Assembly (NCBI RefSeq): GCF_029873635.1
Contig: NC_080423.1
Location: 104,823,773 to 104,887,772 of the forward strand
Source: Malania oleifera
Taxonomy: Eukaryota > Streptophyta > Magnoliopsida > Santalales > Ximeniaceae
Direction: 5' to 3'
Length of the DNA stretch: 64,000 bases
Part shown: positions 22,531 to 34,970 of the stretch, piece after piece
Position numbering within the stretch: position 1 is the first letter of the stretch
Layout: each line of letters starts with the position of its first letter
Program-made: the position numbers and the translations under genes
Notes under the pieces: generated by a model
Seen by the model: the letters and a program-made list of their open reading frames with translations, nothing else
Told to the model about the DNA's origin: nothing
The model's database searches: none

Positions 22531-24805
22531 CTAGCAGCGAGACCCCCGCCTGCAGCTGAGAGTTCCGGCGGTGGCGGTTATCGCACCCACGAGAGACGAT
22601 GGTTTCGCACTCAAGCTCGAAGCCCTCTCGTAGTTGTTCGAAGATCCAGCTGATGTGAAAAATGCCCCGTTCAACATTAGGTCCCCAACGGACCTCCAAT
22701 TCCAGTTCTTCCACTCGGTCTCGGGCGCATCCTCATACTTTGTCACCTACATGTATTTATAGTCTTAACTCATTTAATGGTCGATCCAACGCACTAAATT
22801 ATTTAAAATTATCGAAATGGGTAATTGAAATGATGAGAATTTAGATAAAATTTATAGTAATATTAACAAAATGGGTATGGACAATTTGATAAGTTATGAA
22901 ATGGGTCATTGACTTTTCTGTAATGGGATATCGTAAATTTGAAATTACGTGAGTTTGAATGCGATTCGATATAATAACAAAATGGGTATGAATGGATTAA
23001 CAAGTGATGAAATGGATAATTGTATTACCTCTTTTTTGAATCTGTCATCTGGTGCAAGGAACCGATTGCCTTGGCTGTTGATGGTAGGGGCAGCACTTCC
23101 TCCAATGGCATACATTTCCCAATGGGTGTAGTCATTGTTCACCACATGGAAGTATCCATGCCTACACCTGTATTCCATATATGTAACATAATTAAATTAA
23201 GTAATTTTAAATTATATATATATATATATATATACATTTCATGCCCCACCCACCTAAATAATTGATGAAGTACTCTTTTGAGATAGCTTTCAATTGAGAA
23301 TGACTTTGCAATTCATTGCTCATTTTGATTAATCTTTAATAATTTGACCCATAAAATCATATTCTCCAAGTTAAAATTTCATTTTGACGCTATAATCATT
23401 TTAGGAAATTCTATTCTCGTTGATACTTTTTTCTAATTTGAGTCTAAATTAAAAGCTCTTACATGCACCTAACTTTATACCTTACAATCATTTATATCTT
23501 AAAATATTTCCAAGTGGCGCCAAATGAGAGGATGCCCCAAATAGGCTTAAAAGTTTAAGATTTGCATGGATTTCGAATTTAAAAGTCAAAACTTAAGTTT
23601 TAAATCTAGAATCGACCATTTTTTATCGAAAGAGATAACGTATATACATTTTTCAGGTAATAATCATATCCCGAATCACATTTTAGTTTAATCAGACACG
23701 GAGACGAGCCTCGCATCTACATGAGTTGATACTCAATTGGGATATCGCCCGAAATGGCGTTGAAATAGTATTTATGTTTTTTCTTTTTTTGGGTTTATCA
23801 TTATTTTTTTAAGGGATAAAAAAAAAAAAGTTTTTACCTTGGCATTCTTTGGACGAGGCCTTCTCCAAAGTGATTAAAGGCAATGGTGACCTGCATGTTC
23901 TTGTCCTGGGTGTAGGTGTCGCTGTGGCCCAGCAGCATGACTTTATCATGGTGCGTCATGTAATTGTTCGATATCGTGATGGCCGTGGACCCCTCCACCG
24001 CGTCGATCAGCCCGTCGTGGCAGTTCGACAGCGAGCAGTGATCTACCCACACGTGGCTCGCCCCGAACAACGATATCCCATCGCCGTCCGATATCGTCCT
24101 CCACCCGTAGTGCCGTGGGCTGCTCCGCACCATAGCGTTCCCCCCCTGCTTGCAGTCGTGAATGTTCACCCCATGTATTATTATATTCGTCACGTACTGA
24201 ACCGTTATACAGGCCCCACCCGCGATGTGTACGCTCACTCCTCGACCGTCGATCGTTTTGAACGAGTTCATGATCAGCTCCTCCCTCAGCTGGATCGTCA
24301 TGTCGCGCTTGAAGATGATCCACAGCGGCTCGTCCTGGATCACGGCGTGCCGGAGCGTCCCCGGCCGGGGGTTCACCGCGTCGTTGTCGCTTGGGTCCGT
24401 CACCACGTATATCCTGCCGTTCCGGCCGCCCACGGCGTTCCTCCCGAACCCCACGGCGCAGTCCGCCAGGCGCTGCCTGTTCGTCTCCCAGTTAGGGTCG
24501 CACCGCCAGCAGTCGTCAATGGGGTTCCCCGTCGAGCACGACAGGTACCCCAGATTCCTCCTCGATGCATTAATGCTCCTGCAAAACAAAAAAATGACTT
24601 TAGAACAAATATTGAACTGCTGGAGTAGCAGAGAGCTCGTCCGACCGGGGAAATGCGTAATGTGGCCGGCCGACGGCGGTCGTACGTACCTCTCGAGGTC
24701 TTGGGCGACAGAGTCAGGGTTTGGGACCTGGGAGGAGGAAGCAGGGGAGAGGAAGAGGAGAGAGAAGACGGAGATGAGGAGAGAGAGGGAGGAGAGGAGC
24801 GCCAT
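22531..24805 (-). CDS. Pectate lyase (polysaccharide lyase family 1), four exons
   Basis: Predicted secreted enzyme that cleaves de-esterified homogalacturonan in the cell wall by calcium-dependent beta-elimination. Exons read on the minus strand: 24805-24690, 24578-23838, 23167-23029, 22746-22531. They total 1212 bp (403 aa), normal for plant family members. All introns start GT and end AG (donors AG|GTACGT, AAG|GTAAAA, GAG|GTAATA). The start ATG precedes a hydrophobic signal peptide (about residues 1-25). Exon 2 has [10 protein letters not shown], then [17 protein letters not shown] and [12 protein letters not shown], which carry acidic residues of the calcium site. The catalytic-region motif [20 protein letters not shown] spans the exon 2/3 junction. 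Exon 3 has [15 protein letters not shown]. Exon 4 ends in a Cys-rich tail, SCRRGSRC, then TAG. The coding exons, exon 2 above all, look much richer in G+C than the flanks. No stop or frameshift is visible, so it is probably functional. Confidence 0.96.
22747..23028 (-). other. Intron 3 of the pectate lyase gene
   Basis: The 282-base AT-rich intron starts GTAATACAA and ends TACATGTAG on the minus strand, falling between codons (KKE|VTKYED). Confidence 0.9.
23168..23837 (-). other. Intron 2 of the pectate lyase gene
   Basis: The 670-base AT-rich intron starts GTAAAAAC and ends GAATACAG on the minus strand, splitting the codon within QRMPR|CRHG. It includes a short TA run at 23214-23232. Confidence 0.9.
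24579..24689 (-). other. Intron 1 of the pectate lyase gene
   Basis: The 111-base intron starts GTACGTACG and ends TTTTGTTTTGCAG on the minus strand. It has no in-frame stop in the reading frame, so a naive frame runs through it and inserts residues between ER and SINASRR. Family alignment and the strong splice sites favour removal. Confidence 0.9.
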
Positions 24806-24990
24806 TGGAGCTTGCAGTGAAGAGGGAGGGAAGAGTGAGGTGGGGAGGAAGGAGGAGGGGGTGAATTTAAAGGGGGGGGAATGGCCGGGGTTCGTGGCGT
24901 GATTAAACTAGAAATGTGGGACCCATTTGAAAATTTAAGCTTGCGATTTCATGTTTTACGGGACGCCCATGTGGTCGTTTTGGCAGTTAA
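24806..24990 (-). promoter_or_regulatory. 5' leader and proximal promoter of the pectate lyase gene
   Basis: On the minus strand the bases ahead of the ATG form a pyrimidine-rich leader (CTCCTTCCTCC, CTTCCCTCCCTC). A weak TATA-like TTTAAATTC lies about 60 bases upstream (around 24863-24871). Placement of the transcription start is inference. Confidence 0.4.
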
Positions 24991-25724
24991 GCGAGTCCAC
25001 AAATTGGACACTCCGTTTCCATTTCCATTTCCATTTCCATTGCCTTTCTTTCTTTGTTGATTATTAATTATTATTGGGTTTTATTGTGGGGGGTGAAATA
25101 GAATTTTGATTTTTGGCTTAAGTGGGGTAATAGACAAATTTAATTTCATGGCTCATACTCTTTGACTATAATCATAAATGCGTACCATAATTAAACATGC
25201 ACCTGCCTATTAATCACCCATCACCTTAACATTTTTCTGAAGGAAAGAAATATGTAAATAATAAATATTTGTGCAAAAGATATTCATCTATTTAAGGTTA
25301 AGCAAAAAGATACTAATTTTTTTTGAGATTTTAAATTTTTCAAGGACCTTCTCTGAGGGTTTAAATTTTTTTTTTTAAATCTCTCCTAAGACTTTAAAAA
25401 TTTTAAGGACCTTCAGTTAAGTTTTAAGGATTTTAGAGATCTCTCCTTAGGTCTATTTGAAAAAGACAAAAATCTTCCCTTATATTTTGTAAAAAAAAAA
25501 AAATATTTTTTTTTTTGCGGGGAGGTTTGTGTTTTTTTGTCGAAAGTCTATGATATTTTTGAAATATCATATGAGATCAATGAAAATTTTAAAACTTCAG
25601 AAAAAGTCTATGTCTTTTTTGTCAAATCTCAGGAAATATGAGAAATAAAAAATATTAGATGCACCGATTGTATACACTGGATCTAATATGATTTTGCCAT
25701 GGATCGAAAAAACTACTTAATTAA

Positions 25725-25765
<41 letters not shown>

Positions 25766-27931
25766 TAATTAAGTAGTTCAAACCAAGTAATTAAAATGTA
25801 CATGCATTTGCATTTAACACAAAAATTAATTGTTTTAAATATTTTTTGTTTACCAAAAAAGTCAAAAGAAGCAATTTTTTTTTTAAGTATGTTTTACTTA
25901 TTTTCTTATAAGATCGAGTAAAACAAAGAAAAAATTAAAAGAGAATTTATTTTTATTGTATTTTCTATTATAAAAATTTGTTCCAAATTCCAATGTGATA
26001 AAACAATATAAAAAATTAATCATTAATTATTCACTTTGGCATATTTTTATTTTTAATTTGTTTTCTTTTCTCCATATGCAAGCAAACACAGAAAAATAAA
26101 TTCTCTCTTATTTTTTATTTCATTTTTTTTTAATGCTTTCTAAGTTGCAAGTGTACTTATAAGAGTGTGGATAGAATTATATTTTCAATAGAACAACCCA
26201 CACTTAACTTCACACGGGTCTAGAATTAATTTAATTAAAATGATTAATTAATGTTTTCTCAAGATATACAATTTTTTATTTTATTTTACTCTCAATTCAT
26301 TCCATTTTATTGCACATTAAATTAAAGTCCACTTTCATATTTAAATTATTGACCACTTTCATATATGAATTACTCAAGTATCAATAGAAAGATAAAAAAT
26401 TCAATTTTAATTTGTATAATCTCTCTTTTCAAAAATAAATTAATTTTAGTAGAATAGTCATGAGAAATAACTATTACCTTAATTATCATAATTTAAAATT
26501 TATTCTATCTAATTCTAATGAATAGTTATTCCGCTCAACTAAATAAGTCATAAATTCTTTTATCCTATAGCGCTTAGATTTGAATTTTTATTATATTTCA
26601 ATAAGATGTAAGATAAAATTATATTAAAATTGTTCAAATTTAACATTCGAAATTTATGCTCCAAGATGTAGGATTAGATTTTGTTTGTAAGTATAAAATT
26701 TTGAATTTTAAATTAAATTTTTATAAATTTACTAAAATTCAATGTAAATTTATATTAATTTTTTTGTCAATTTAAAATCTAAATTTTAAATTTGTAAGTG
26801 TTAAACTAATTTTTTTTAAATTTTAAATTGTTATATAGCAAAAGTTACGCATTAGCCCTCACCCCTATTTTCCTATTTTAAATTTGGCTGTCACTAAAAA
26901 AAAAAAAAATGATTTCATAGAATCACGCGTGACTTCTGGCATTTGTCTTGACTCCCATATTAAATACACCACCAAAAAAGTAAGCAATTAATGGAGGCAA
27001 AGCGCTAAGTTCCATACACCACACTTACGTCATAATGTACGAGTTGGCTTTTTAATATATACTAGAAAAGATTTTTGTAATTTATGGCATATTATTAATT
27101 TTTTGTATAAAAAAATTATTTTAATTTATTAATCAATATTAAATTTAAATTAATAATATTCATATTTTAATACAAAATAATTTTATTACTAAATTTAGAC
27201 AGTTGTGTCAATTGAACAGTCTACTCTTGACTATTTTGTTAATTAATTTTATAATTAATAAAGGTATCTTATTTTTTTTTTTTATAATTTAAAAGATTTT
27301 ATCTCTAAATAATTAACAAATATATTAAAGGAAATTACATGTTGTTTACTTTGAGAAAATAAACTAATGTTTAACTTGTGATTTAGTGTTATTATTAATA
27401 ATATTAATGGTGTATTTGGGAGAATGATTTTTTGGAGTTTGACTTTGAATTTAAGTGGTTTTTGACAATTCAATGCAATTTTATATTATCTTTTATTCAA
27501 ATTTAATGTCTTTCCAAACATAAGATAAGGACTATTATATTAATTTAAATTTTATAAATTAAATTTTATAGAAAGCTTTGAATATTTGGTGAGAAATTTT
27601 TTAGAATAATTTTAAAATTATAAAAAAATAGCATTAGAGTTTAGGAAGTTAAAAAGAGTCTCTTGTTTTACTTTTATATGTATAATTAACTAGTGTTGAG
27701 TTTGATCTTGACTAAATAATTTTTAAATTAAAAACTATGTATTTATCATACTATCAACTAATAAATATCGAGTTAGAAAACAGTTTAACAAATACATATT
27801 TTAAATTGTTGAGGCCATTATAATAAATACATTATTAGTTTTGCTATCCACTAATGCTGACTCTTATTCTAACCCGAGATTTAATTATTTAATTCAATTT
27901 CAACAAATAATCTTTCAATGAATTATTATCT
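24991..27931. other. AT-rich intergenic DNA without a recognised gene
   Basis: Nearly 3 kb of very AT-rich sequence upstream of the pectate lyase gene. It contains short local duplications (TTTAAATTTTTCAAGGACCTTC-like words at 25330-25430), poly-T and poly-A runs, and the hairpin at 25711-25778. The small frame at 27282-27473 is a chance opening. Confidence 0.6.
25711..25778. repeat. (TA)n run inside a flanking inverted repeat
   Basis: AACTACTTAATTAAG (25711-25725) is repeated in inverse as TTAATTAAGTAGTT (about 25765-25778), with a TA microsatellite between. The whole segment can fold into one long hairpin. It may be a small MITE-like element or a TA-expanded palindrome. Confidence 0.8.
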
Positions 27932-28876
27932 ATATTTGTTAGAATTGGTGTATTCCCAAGAGGGGGTGAATTGGGTATTTAAAAATTTTTCTAAGTTAAA
28001 CTAGATGACAGCAGTATTACGCAACCTAAGATCTGTCTAAAGCACAAACCAATTCAACAGATAAACTACTGAGCGGATATGTAAGCAATTAAAGTAATCT
28101 TAGTATGTCAAACATTCAATGCAATAAATATTAACATACATGCATAGAAAGTAAATTGTAGAAAATAAAACTAACACTAGATATGTTATCGCGGTTCGGC
28201 TAATACTGCCTACGTCCCGTCTCAAGCTAACAAATAGGAAGATTTCACTATGACTCACTTAACGGGTGGAACGACACCTAATACAACACCTTACAGGATA
28301 GTGCACCTAGTTCTCTTAACCGGATCAGAACCAGTCTGGTGCTCTCCTAACCAGTTCTGAGCAAGTCCGAGACTTTTCATAGGGCATGTTTCCCTCTTCT
28401 GACCATACGTTGGGAATACAAAAAATATATAAATTTACGTACAAACAAATGCTTCTAATACAAGCAGATATGTACTAGTATATCCAATGTACTTCACACA
28501 TATAAGAACTATAAGCTCAGTGCAAAAATGTGTAATAACACTCAAGGTAATGTTACCAAGCAATCAAATGCAAGAGTGTATTATCAATCTATCTTTGAAA
28601 CAATTTATAAATATATATCAATCTCAAGTAGGGATTCAAAGACTTTCAAAGATTGTAATCTAAATATCTCAAAATAATTTTCTCAAAATTATAAGCACAA
28701 GAGACAATAGCAAACCAAGCTTGTCAAAAAGATTTTGCTTCACAATCACAAGACAAGCTTAATGAGTCTTGCAATAATAGTGCAAAGACTCACTAGCTCA
28801 CAAAATTTCCCTCACAAATGAATTTATGGATTAAATCAATGGGAAATTTTTTTGGCTAAACTTTCAATGAATTTAT

Positions 28877-29897
28877 GCTCGGAACGAGGCCGTAGTTATG
28901 TTATGTTCGGCACGAGACCGTAATTATGATATGTTTGGCATGAGGCTGTCATTATGGTATGTTTGGCACGAGGCCGTAATTATGATATGTTCGGCACAAG
29001 GCCGTAATGATGTTATATATGATCATATATTATATGTTATCAGAATCCGGATGTTTGTTTAGTTCAGTTCAGGGGCTCGGTACCGTAACTTATAGATAAG
29101 ATGTTTATGATCAGATTAGTGCTAACCACCCCACGAAGGGGTGGGAGATGGATAGTCGATGTGGCTTTCAGTAGAGTGTGGACGTCCACTTGGCAGTTCG
29201 GATCAGGGTGTGACAGGCCCATCGTACTTACAGACATATTTGACTTGGCAGTAGTCGGCCAGCCAATGTCGGGTCTTGCCTTCTGGCTGCACAACCCGTC
29301 ATGGGGGGTAATACATGACACTAGCTAGCTATTCATCCTGGATATATTTTCAGTATTACAGTTATAACAAATGTTTTATGTATGTTATGATTTATTAACA
29401 AATATGAAAGTATATGATTATCCAGTATGATATGATGAATATTTATAGAGTTATGAAATGTACTGTATATGTATAAGTGCCTTAAATATTCATATTGCCA
29501 TACAGTTGTATTTAATTTATTTTCCCTTACTGAGAAGTGTCTCACCCCCGAACATTAAATGATTTTCAGGAAATCTAGAGGGATCGGCGAGTCAAGGCCG
29601 CCGTTGAGTGGGTTTAGCTTCCCTACTAGAAGGGTAAGCGTTGAACTAGGATCAGGATATTTTTGTTGTATGATCCTAGTGTTATTTTGATTTTTTTGAA
29701 AGAATGTAAATAAATACAGTATTTTGGGAATGTAGATAACTCTGGTATTATGCTTTATGGATGGATGTTTGAGATTTTATTTTTATTGCTGCTTAGATTT
29801 TCTCTGTGATTGACAGGTGTCCCCGTTACCCACGGGTTTGGGTCGACTTTTTTATTTAATTTGTTACATTATATATTGAGAATTTGAGGTTATTACA
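28877..29897 (+). repeat. Element D 5' LTR, left part missing
   Basis: Starts abruptly in the GGCACGAGGCCGTAATTATG tandem array and ends GAGGTTATTACA just before the PBS. Includes GTGTCTCACCCCCGAAC, TTTTCAGGAAATC and CCCACGGGTTTGGGTCG, landmarks shared with other gypsy LTRs here. Confidence 0.85.
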
Positions 29898-29900
29898 GTT

Positions 29901-29912
29901 TGGTATCAGAGC
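29901..29912 (+). promoter_or_regulatory. Element D primer-binding site
   Basis: TGGTATCAGAGC, complementary to initiator tRNA-Met, three bases after the LTR end. Confidence 0.93.
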
Positions 29913-30215
29913 CTAAGATACTAGGTTCTGTAGACTCTAGAGTGCAGTAATAATAATACCAGAGTATAGGATTAGGGGATTTGAGGTCTGATTTTGTACT
30001 CTAGATGCAGGACTTCCATGGTGGTTTGTGTGATTTTCCTAGGGTGACGATTTCAGGAAAGTCATTGTAAACTATCGTCGGGTTGGGTATCTAGGGTGCA
30101 GGATTGAACCTTGAATTAAGATTAGGAGAGATGAATTAAATAGGAGAATATACCATATGAGTTGGATGATATGTATAGAGAAGTGGGTTTTGAGTTAAGT
30201 TACTTGCTTTTCAGG

Positions 30216-31270
30216 ATGGACCTTGGTGGCAATAGTGCCCACGCTAGTGGGAGTGAGGGTGCTGGACCCTCAGGCTTTGCGGGTAGTGATTTAGATGCAG
30301 TCTTACGCAGCGTGGCACAACAAGTTATAGCAGAGATTGCCAGGAGTTTGAAGGAACAAGGTGGTCCATCGGCAGGCCACAGTAGTTCGATTGAGAAGTT
30401 TATTAAGATGAGTCCTCCGATTTTCTCAGTAGGGACAGATCCTGTTGTTGCTGAAAACTGGGTGCAGAAGATAGAGAAAATATTTGCAGTGTTGTAGTAT
30501 TCAGAAGAGCAGAAGGTGCTCTTTGCCACTTGTGGACTGACTGGGGAGGCCGAGAGATGGTGGTCAGCAGTGAGACTTTTAAAGTAGCAGAGGACTATAC
30601 CGTTGGAGATGACGTGGGAGCGGTTTAAAGAAATATTCTTCAACAGGTATTTTCTAGTCGCTTCCAGGGAGGCTAAGATTAAGGAGTTCCTGAATCTGAA
30701 GTAGGAACAGCTATCAGTACAAAAGTACACGGCAAGGTTCATCGAGCTATCTCGCTTCACCCCATACATCATTCCAAAGGAAGCGAATAAGGTACGACAG
30801 TTTGAGAGAGGCCTGAAGAGAGAAACTTATAAGCAGGTATCGATTTTGATGTTGCGGGATTTTGCTGAGCTAGTGGATAGAGCCACTATAGCAGAGATAG
30901 GTGAGCGATTGGAGGCTGAGGAGCAGAGGCAGAAGAAGAGGTCCATACCTTCTGGTTCCCAGTAGGGGGTTGGACGTATTTCGTGGAAGAGATGTGGCTA
31001 TTATAGAGACTAGAGACAGGAGACCGGGAATCGCGGTTTCCAGGCTGTGCATCCATTTCTAGCTTGTCCATCTTATGGGAAGAGGCACCTGGGGGAGTGT
31101 CGTGCCGGACGAGGTGTCTACTACAGGTGCGAGGAGCCAGGACATATGATGAGGGAGTGTCTGACACATATTAGAGCTGCTCCTGCTCCTAGACCTGCAC
31201 GAGGAGGTTACCAGGCGCCACGTGGAGGCCAGCAGAGGTATATGGCCCCTGCTAGGGTTTTCGCTTTGAT
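30216..31270 (+). pseudogene. Element D gag, broken by stops
   Basis: The start ATG at 30216 gives [13 protein letters not shown]. After a disordered N-terminus comes the capsid-like retrotransposon gag domain, with [20 protein letters not shown], then LTGEAERWW and RFKEIFFNRYF. In-frame stops occur at about 30496, 30585, 30703, 30963 and 31006, mostly TAG. The nucleocapsid knuckle near 31122-31160 reads YYRCEEPGHMMREC, so the first cysteine of the expected CX2CX4HX4C is Tyr. It would have formed the particle shell and bound RNA. Confidence 0.85.
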
Positions 31271-33551
31271 GCCGGGGGATGCTGAGGCGGCCGGTGACGT
31301 GGTGACAGGTACTGTTAGTATGTTTTTATTTAAAGTTATTGCACTTTTTGATTCTGGTGCCAGACACTCGTTTGTGTCCTTGGGGTGTGTTAAATTATAT
31401 GGGGCGAAAAAGCAATCATTAAATGTTGAGCTGTTAGTGGCGACACCGGTCGGGTCAGCAGTGAAATGTAGTAGGGTGCTCTGTGGTTGTCTAGTTGATG
31501 TTCAGGGGAGGATTTTATCTGCTGATTTGGTGGTGCTAGATATGCAAGAGTTTGATATTATTTTCGGCATGAATTGGCTAGCATCTAATTTTGCTATTAT
31601 TGACTGTCGTGCAAGGGAAGTGATATTCAGACTTCTAGGGAAATTAGAATTTAGATCTACAGGGTCACGAGTGCAATCCTTACCTCAGATGGTCTTATCT
31701 GTTCAGGCGAGGAGACTGCTCCAGAATGGCTGTCTGGGATTTGTGGCTTTTGTGAAAGAAATGTCAGAAAATTAATTGAAGCTTATTAATACGCCTGTGG
31801 TAAAAGAATTTACAGATGTGTTCCTAAATGAATTACCAGGTTTGTCGCCTGATCGTGATGTAGATTTCCCTATAGATCTACTTCCAGGTACAACGCCGAT
31901 TTTTAAAGCACTGTATCGAATGGCGCCAGCAGAGTTGGCAGAATTGAAAGATCAGTTGCAGGATTTACTTGATAAGGGTTTCATACAACCTAGTGTATCT
32001 CCGTGGGGAGCTCTAGTTTTATTTGTAAAGAAGAAGGACGGGTCTACGAGGATGTGTATAGACTATAGGGAGATTAATAAAGTGACTATCAAGAACAAGT
32101 ATCCTCTACTTCGTATAGATGACTTATTCGATCAGCTCCAGGGTACATAAGTGTATTCCAAGATCGATCTCAGGTCAGGCTACCATTAGGAAAAGGTGAG
32201 AACGGAGGATGTATCGAAGACAGCTTTTAGGACCAGGTATGGGCATTATGAGTTTCTGGTTATACCATTTGGTTTGACGAATGCTCCTGCGATATTTATG
32301 GACTTGATGAATAGAGTCTTCCACCAATACCTAGATCAGTTTGTTGTTATTTTCATTGACGATGTACTGGTCTATTCGAGGAGCTTTGAGGAGCACGAGA
32401 TACATTGGAGGTAGGTTTTGCAGATGCTTAGAGAGAAGAAGTTGTATGTCAAGTTCAGCAAATATGACTTCTAGCTCGAGAAAGTTGTGTTTTTGGGGCA
32501 TGTTATCTCAAGAGACAAAATTTCTGTAGATCCCAACAAGATTGAAGTGGTGGTGAACTGGGCTAGACTGAGGAACGTCCAAGAGATTAGGAGTTTCTTG
32601 GGGTTAGCTGGTTATTATCATCGTTTTGTCGAGGGGTTCTCAACTTTGTCAGGACCTTTGACATGACTGACAAAGAAGAATGCCAGATTTGAGTGGGACG
32701 ATAGTTGTGAGCAGAGCTTTCAGGAGCTCAAGCAGAGGCTAATCACAGCACCAGTACTGATCATCCCGTTTGGGGTGAGGGTTATACCATCTACAGTGAT
32801 GCATCCTTAAAGGGACTTGGTTGTGTGTTGATACAACATGGCAGGGTAGTGGCGTATGCGTCTAGACTATTGAAAGAGTACGAAAAGAACTACCCTACCC
32901 ATGATCTTGAATTGGCTACAGTGGTACACGCATTGAAAATTTGGAGGCATTACTTGTACGGCGAGCAGTGCGAGATTTTCTCCGACCACAAGAGCTTAAA
33001 GTATTTCTTCACCTAGAAGGAATTGAATATGAGGCAGAGAAGGTGGTTAGAGTTGATTAAAGATTTCGATTGTACCATCAGTTACCACCCCGGGAAAGCA
33101 AATGTGGTAGCTGATGTGTTGAGCATGAAGACCGCGAGCTCAGTGTTGGCGGCTATGGGGATCCAGCGTCCGATCATAATGGATCTAGAGAGACTTGGCA
33201 TTGAGTTGATGAAGAGTGATACTCCAATAAGTATCGCCAGCCTAGTGGTACAACCTACTTTGCAGGAAAAAATTAAAGCTGCCTAGAAAGAAGATCCAGA
33301 ATTGGTAGAGGTTATGGACAGAGTGCAGAGTGGTCAGGGAGAGGAATTCTGCATTTCAGATGACAGAGCTTTGCGGTTCCGTTTTAGGCTGTGTGTTCCT
33401 GCTGATGTTGACATTAGGAGGACTATTTTAGATAAGGCTCACAAATCCTTGTATATGGTTCATCCCGGCAGTACAAAAATGTACAGGGATTTGCGAAAGT
33501 TTTACTGGTGGAGTGGTATGAAGAGGGAGATTGTCGAGTATGTAGCTAGGT
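31271..33551 (+). pseudogene. Element D pol (PR-RT-RNase H-partial IN), broken
   Basis: Protease: ALFDSGARHSFVS, with the catalytic Asp kept. [53 protein letters not shown] and the catalytic FIDDVLVYS. RNase [18 protein letters not shown] and [20 protein letters not shown]. Integrase: VHPGSTKMYRDLRKFYWW, ending at EYVAR. Stops lie at about 31773, 32148, 32187, 32413, 32474, 32664, 33016 and 33284, with a frameshift near 32780. The integrase catalytic core and C-terminus are missing because the copy jumps into the 3' LTR at 33552. Confidence 0.9.
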
Positions 33552-34970
33552 AAGGGAATAAACTAAAGCAGTTACTTTCCATGCAAATTATTATTAATTA
33601 TGAGTAAATTTATTTTTAGAAAAGCATATGTTATATTTGGATATTACGGATGAAATGTACGTTTGGGAAATACTGCTATTATGTTGAAATATATATGTAT
33701 GTATGAGATGCCAGAGAATTACGATTTTAGAATAAGAAGTATGATTTTATACAGTGCATGTGTGGCATGAGTATTATTTGACGTGAAACGTATTATGACA
33801 TGAAAGATTTTATGAGCAAAGTATGTTTTCAGATATTATGAAAAGATATGTTATGTTATGATGATTTTGCCGAATACATGATAATTGATTTATTTTCAAA
33901 ATGTATATACCTGAAATGATTCCGGCGCGAGGTCGTGTAATTATGTTATGATCGGCACGAGGCCGTAGTTATGTTATGTTTGGCACAAGGACGTAATTAT
34001 GATATGTTCGGCACGAGGCCATAATTATGTTATGTTCGGCGCGAGGCCGTAATTACGATATGTTCGGCACGAGGCTGTAATGATGTTATATATGATCATA
34101 TATTATATGTTATCAGAACCCGGATGTTTGTTTAGTTCAGTTCAGAGGCTCGGTATCGTAGCTTATAGATAAGATGTTTATGATCAGATTAGTGCTAACC
34201 ACCCCACGAGGGGGTGGGAGATGGATAATCGATGTGGCTTTCAGTAGAGTGTGGACGTCCACCTGACAGTTCGGACCAGGGTGTGGTGGGCCCATCGTAC
34301 TTACAGACATATTTGACTCGGCAGTGGTCGGCCAGCTATTGTCGGGTCTCGCATTCTGGATGCACAACCAGTCATAGGGGGTAATATATAACACCAGCTA
34401 GCTTTTTATCCTGCTTATATTTTCAGTATTACAGTTATAATAGATATTTTATGTATGTTATGATTTATTAACAAATATGAAAGTATATGATTATCCAGTA
34501 TGATATGATGAATATTTATAAAGTTATGAAATGAATTGTATATGTATAAGTGCCTTAAATATTCATGTTGACATACAGTTGTATTTAGTTTATTTTCCCT
34601 TACTGAGAAGTGTCTCACCCCCGAACATTAAATGATTTTCAGGAAATCCAGAGGGATCGGCGGGTCAAGGCCGCTGTTGAGTGGGTTTAGCTTCCCTATT
34701 AGAAGGGTAAGCATTGAACTAGGATCAGGAGATTTTTGTTGTATGATCCTAGTGTTATTTTGATTTTTTTGAAAGAGTGTAAATAAAAACAGTATTTTGG
34801 GAATGTAGATAACTCTGGTATTATGCTTTATGAATGGATGTTTGAGATTTTATTTTTACTGTTGCTTAGGTTTCCGCTATGATTGACAGGTGTCCTCGTT
34901 ACCCACGGGTTCGGGTCGACTTTTTCATTTAATTTGTTACATTATATATTAAAAATTTGAGGTCGTTACA
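33552..34970 (+). repeat. Element D 3' LTR, start missing
   Basis: Begins at GGTAAGGGAATAAAC, a phrase that lies well inside other LTRs of this type, and ends AGGTCGTTACA. It carries its own GGCACGAGGCCGTAATTATG array at about 33930-34085. Confidence 0.85.

Larger units (their letters stand above)
28877..34970 (+). mobile_element. Decayed Ty3/gypsy element D (Del/Tekay-like)
   Basis: Truncated 5' LTR (28877-29897), tRNA-Met primer-binding site, gag-pol remnant (30216-33551) and truncated 3' LTR (33552-34970). The two LTRs are clearly related over their shared part: GCACGAGGCCGTAATTATG arrays, TTACTGAGAAGTGTCTCACC, and the end AGGTCGTTACA. The 5' LTR has lost its first half at the junction with the copia LTR. 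The 3' LTR lacks its start, and pol stops in mid-integrase. The 3' flank begins ATGTA, but the matching left duplication is gone. The lineage call rests on pol order and similarity, not on a tree. Confidence 0.88.

Noticed and set aside
24579..24689. Reading straight through intron 1 to give a pectate lyase with an insert before SINASRR
   Set aside because: The segment has strong GT and AG splice sites, a T-rich acceptor region, and inserts residues that do not fit the family pattern.
23849..24902. Long plus-strand frames opposite the pectate lyase gene (259 and 225 codons)
   Set aside because: They lie antisense to G+C-rich exons, show no domain, and cross the gene's splice sites. They are frame shadows.
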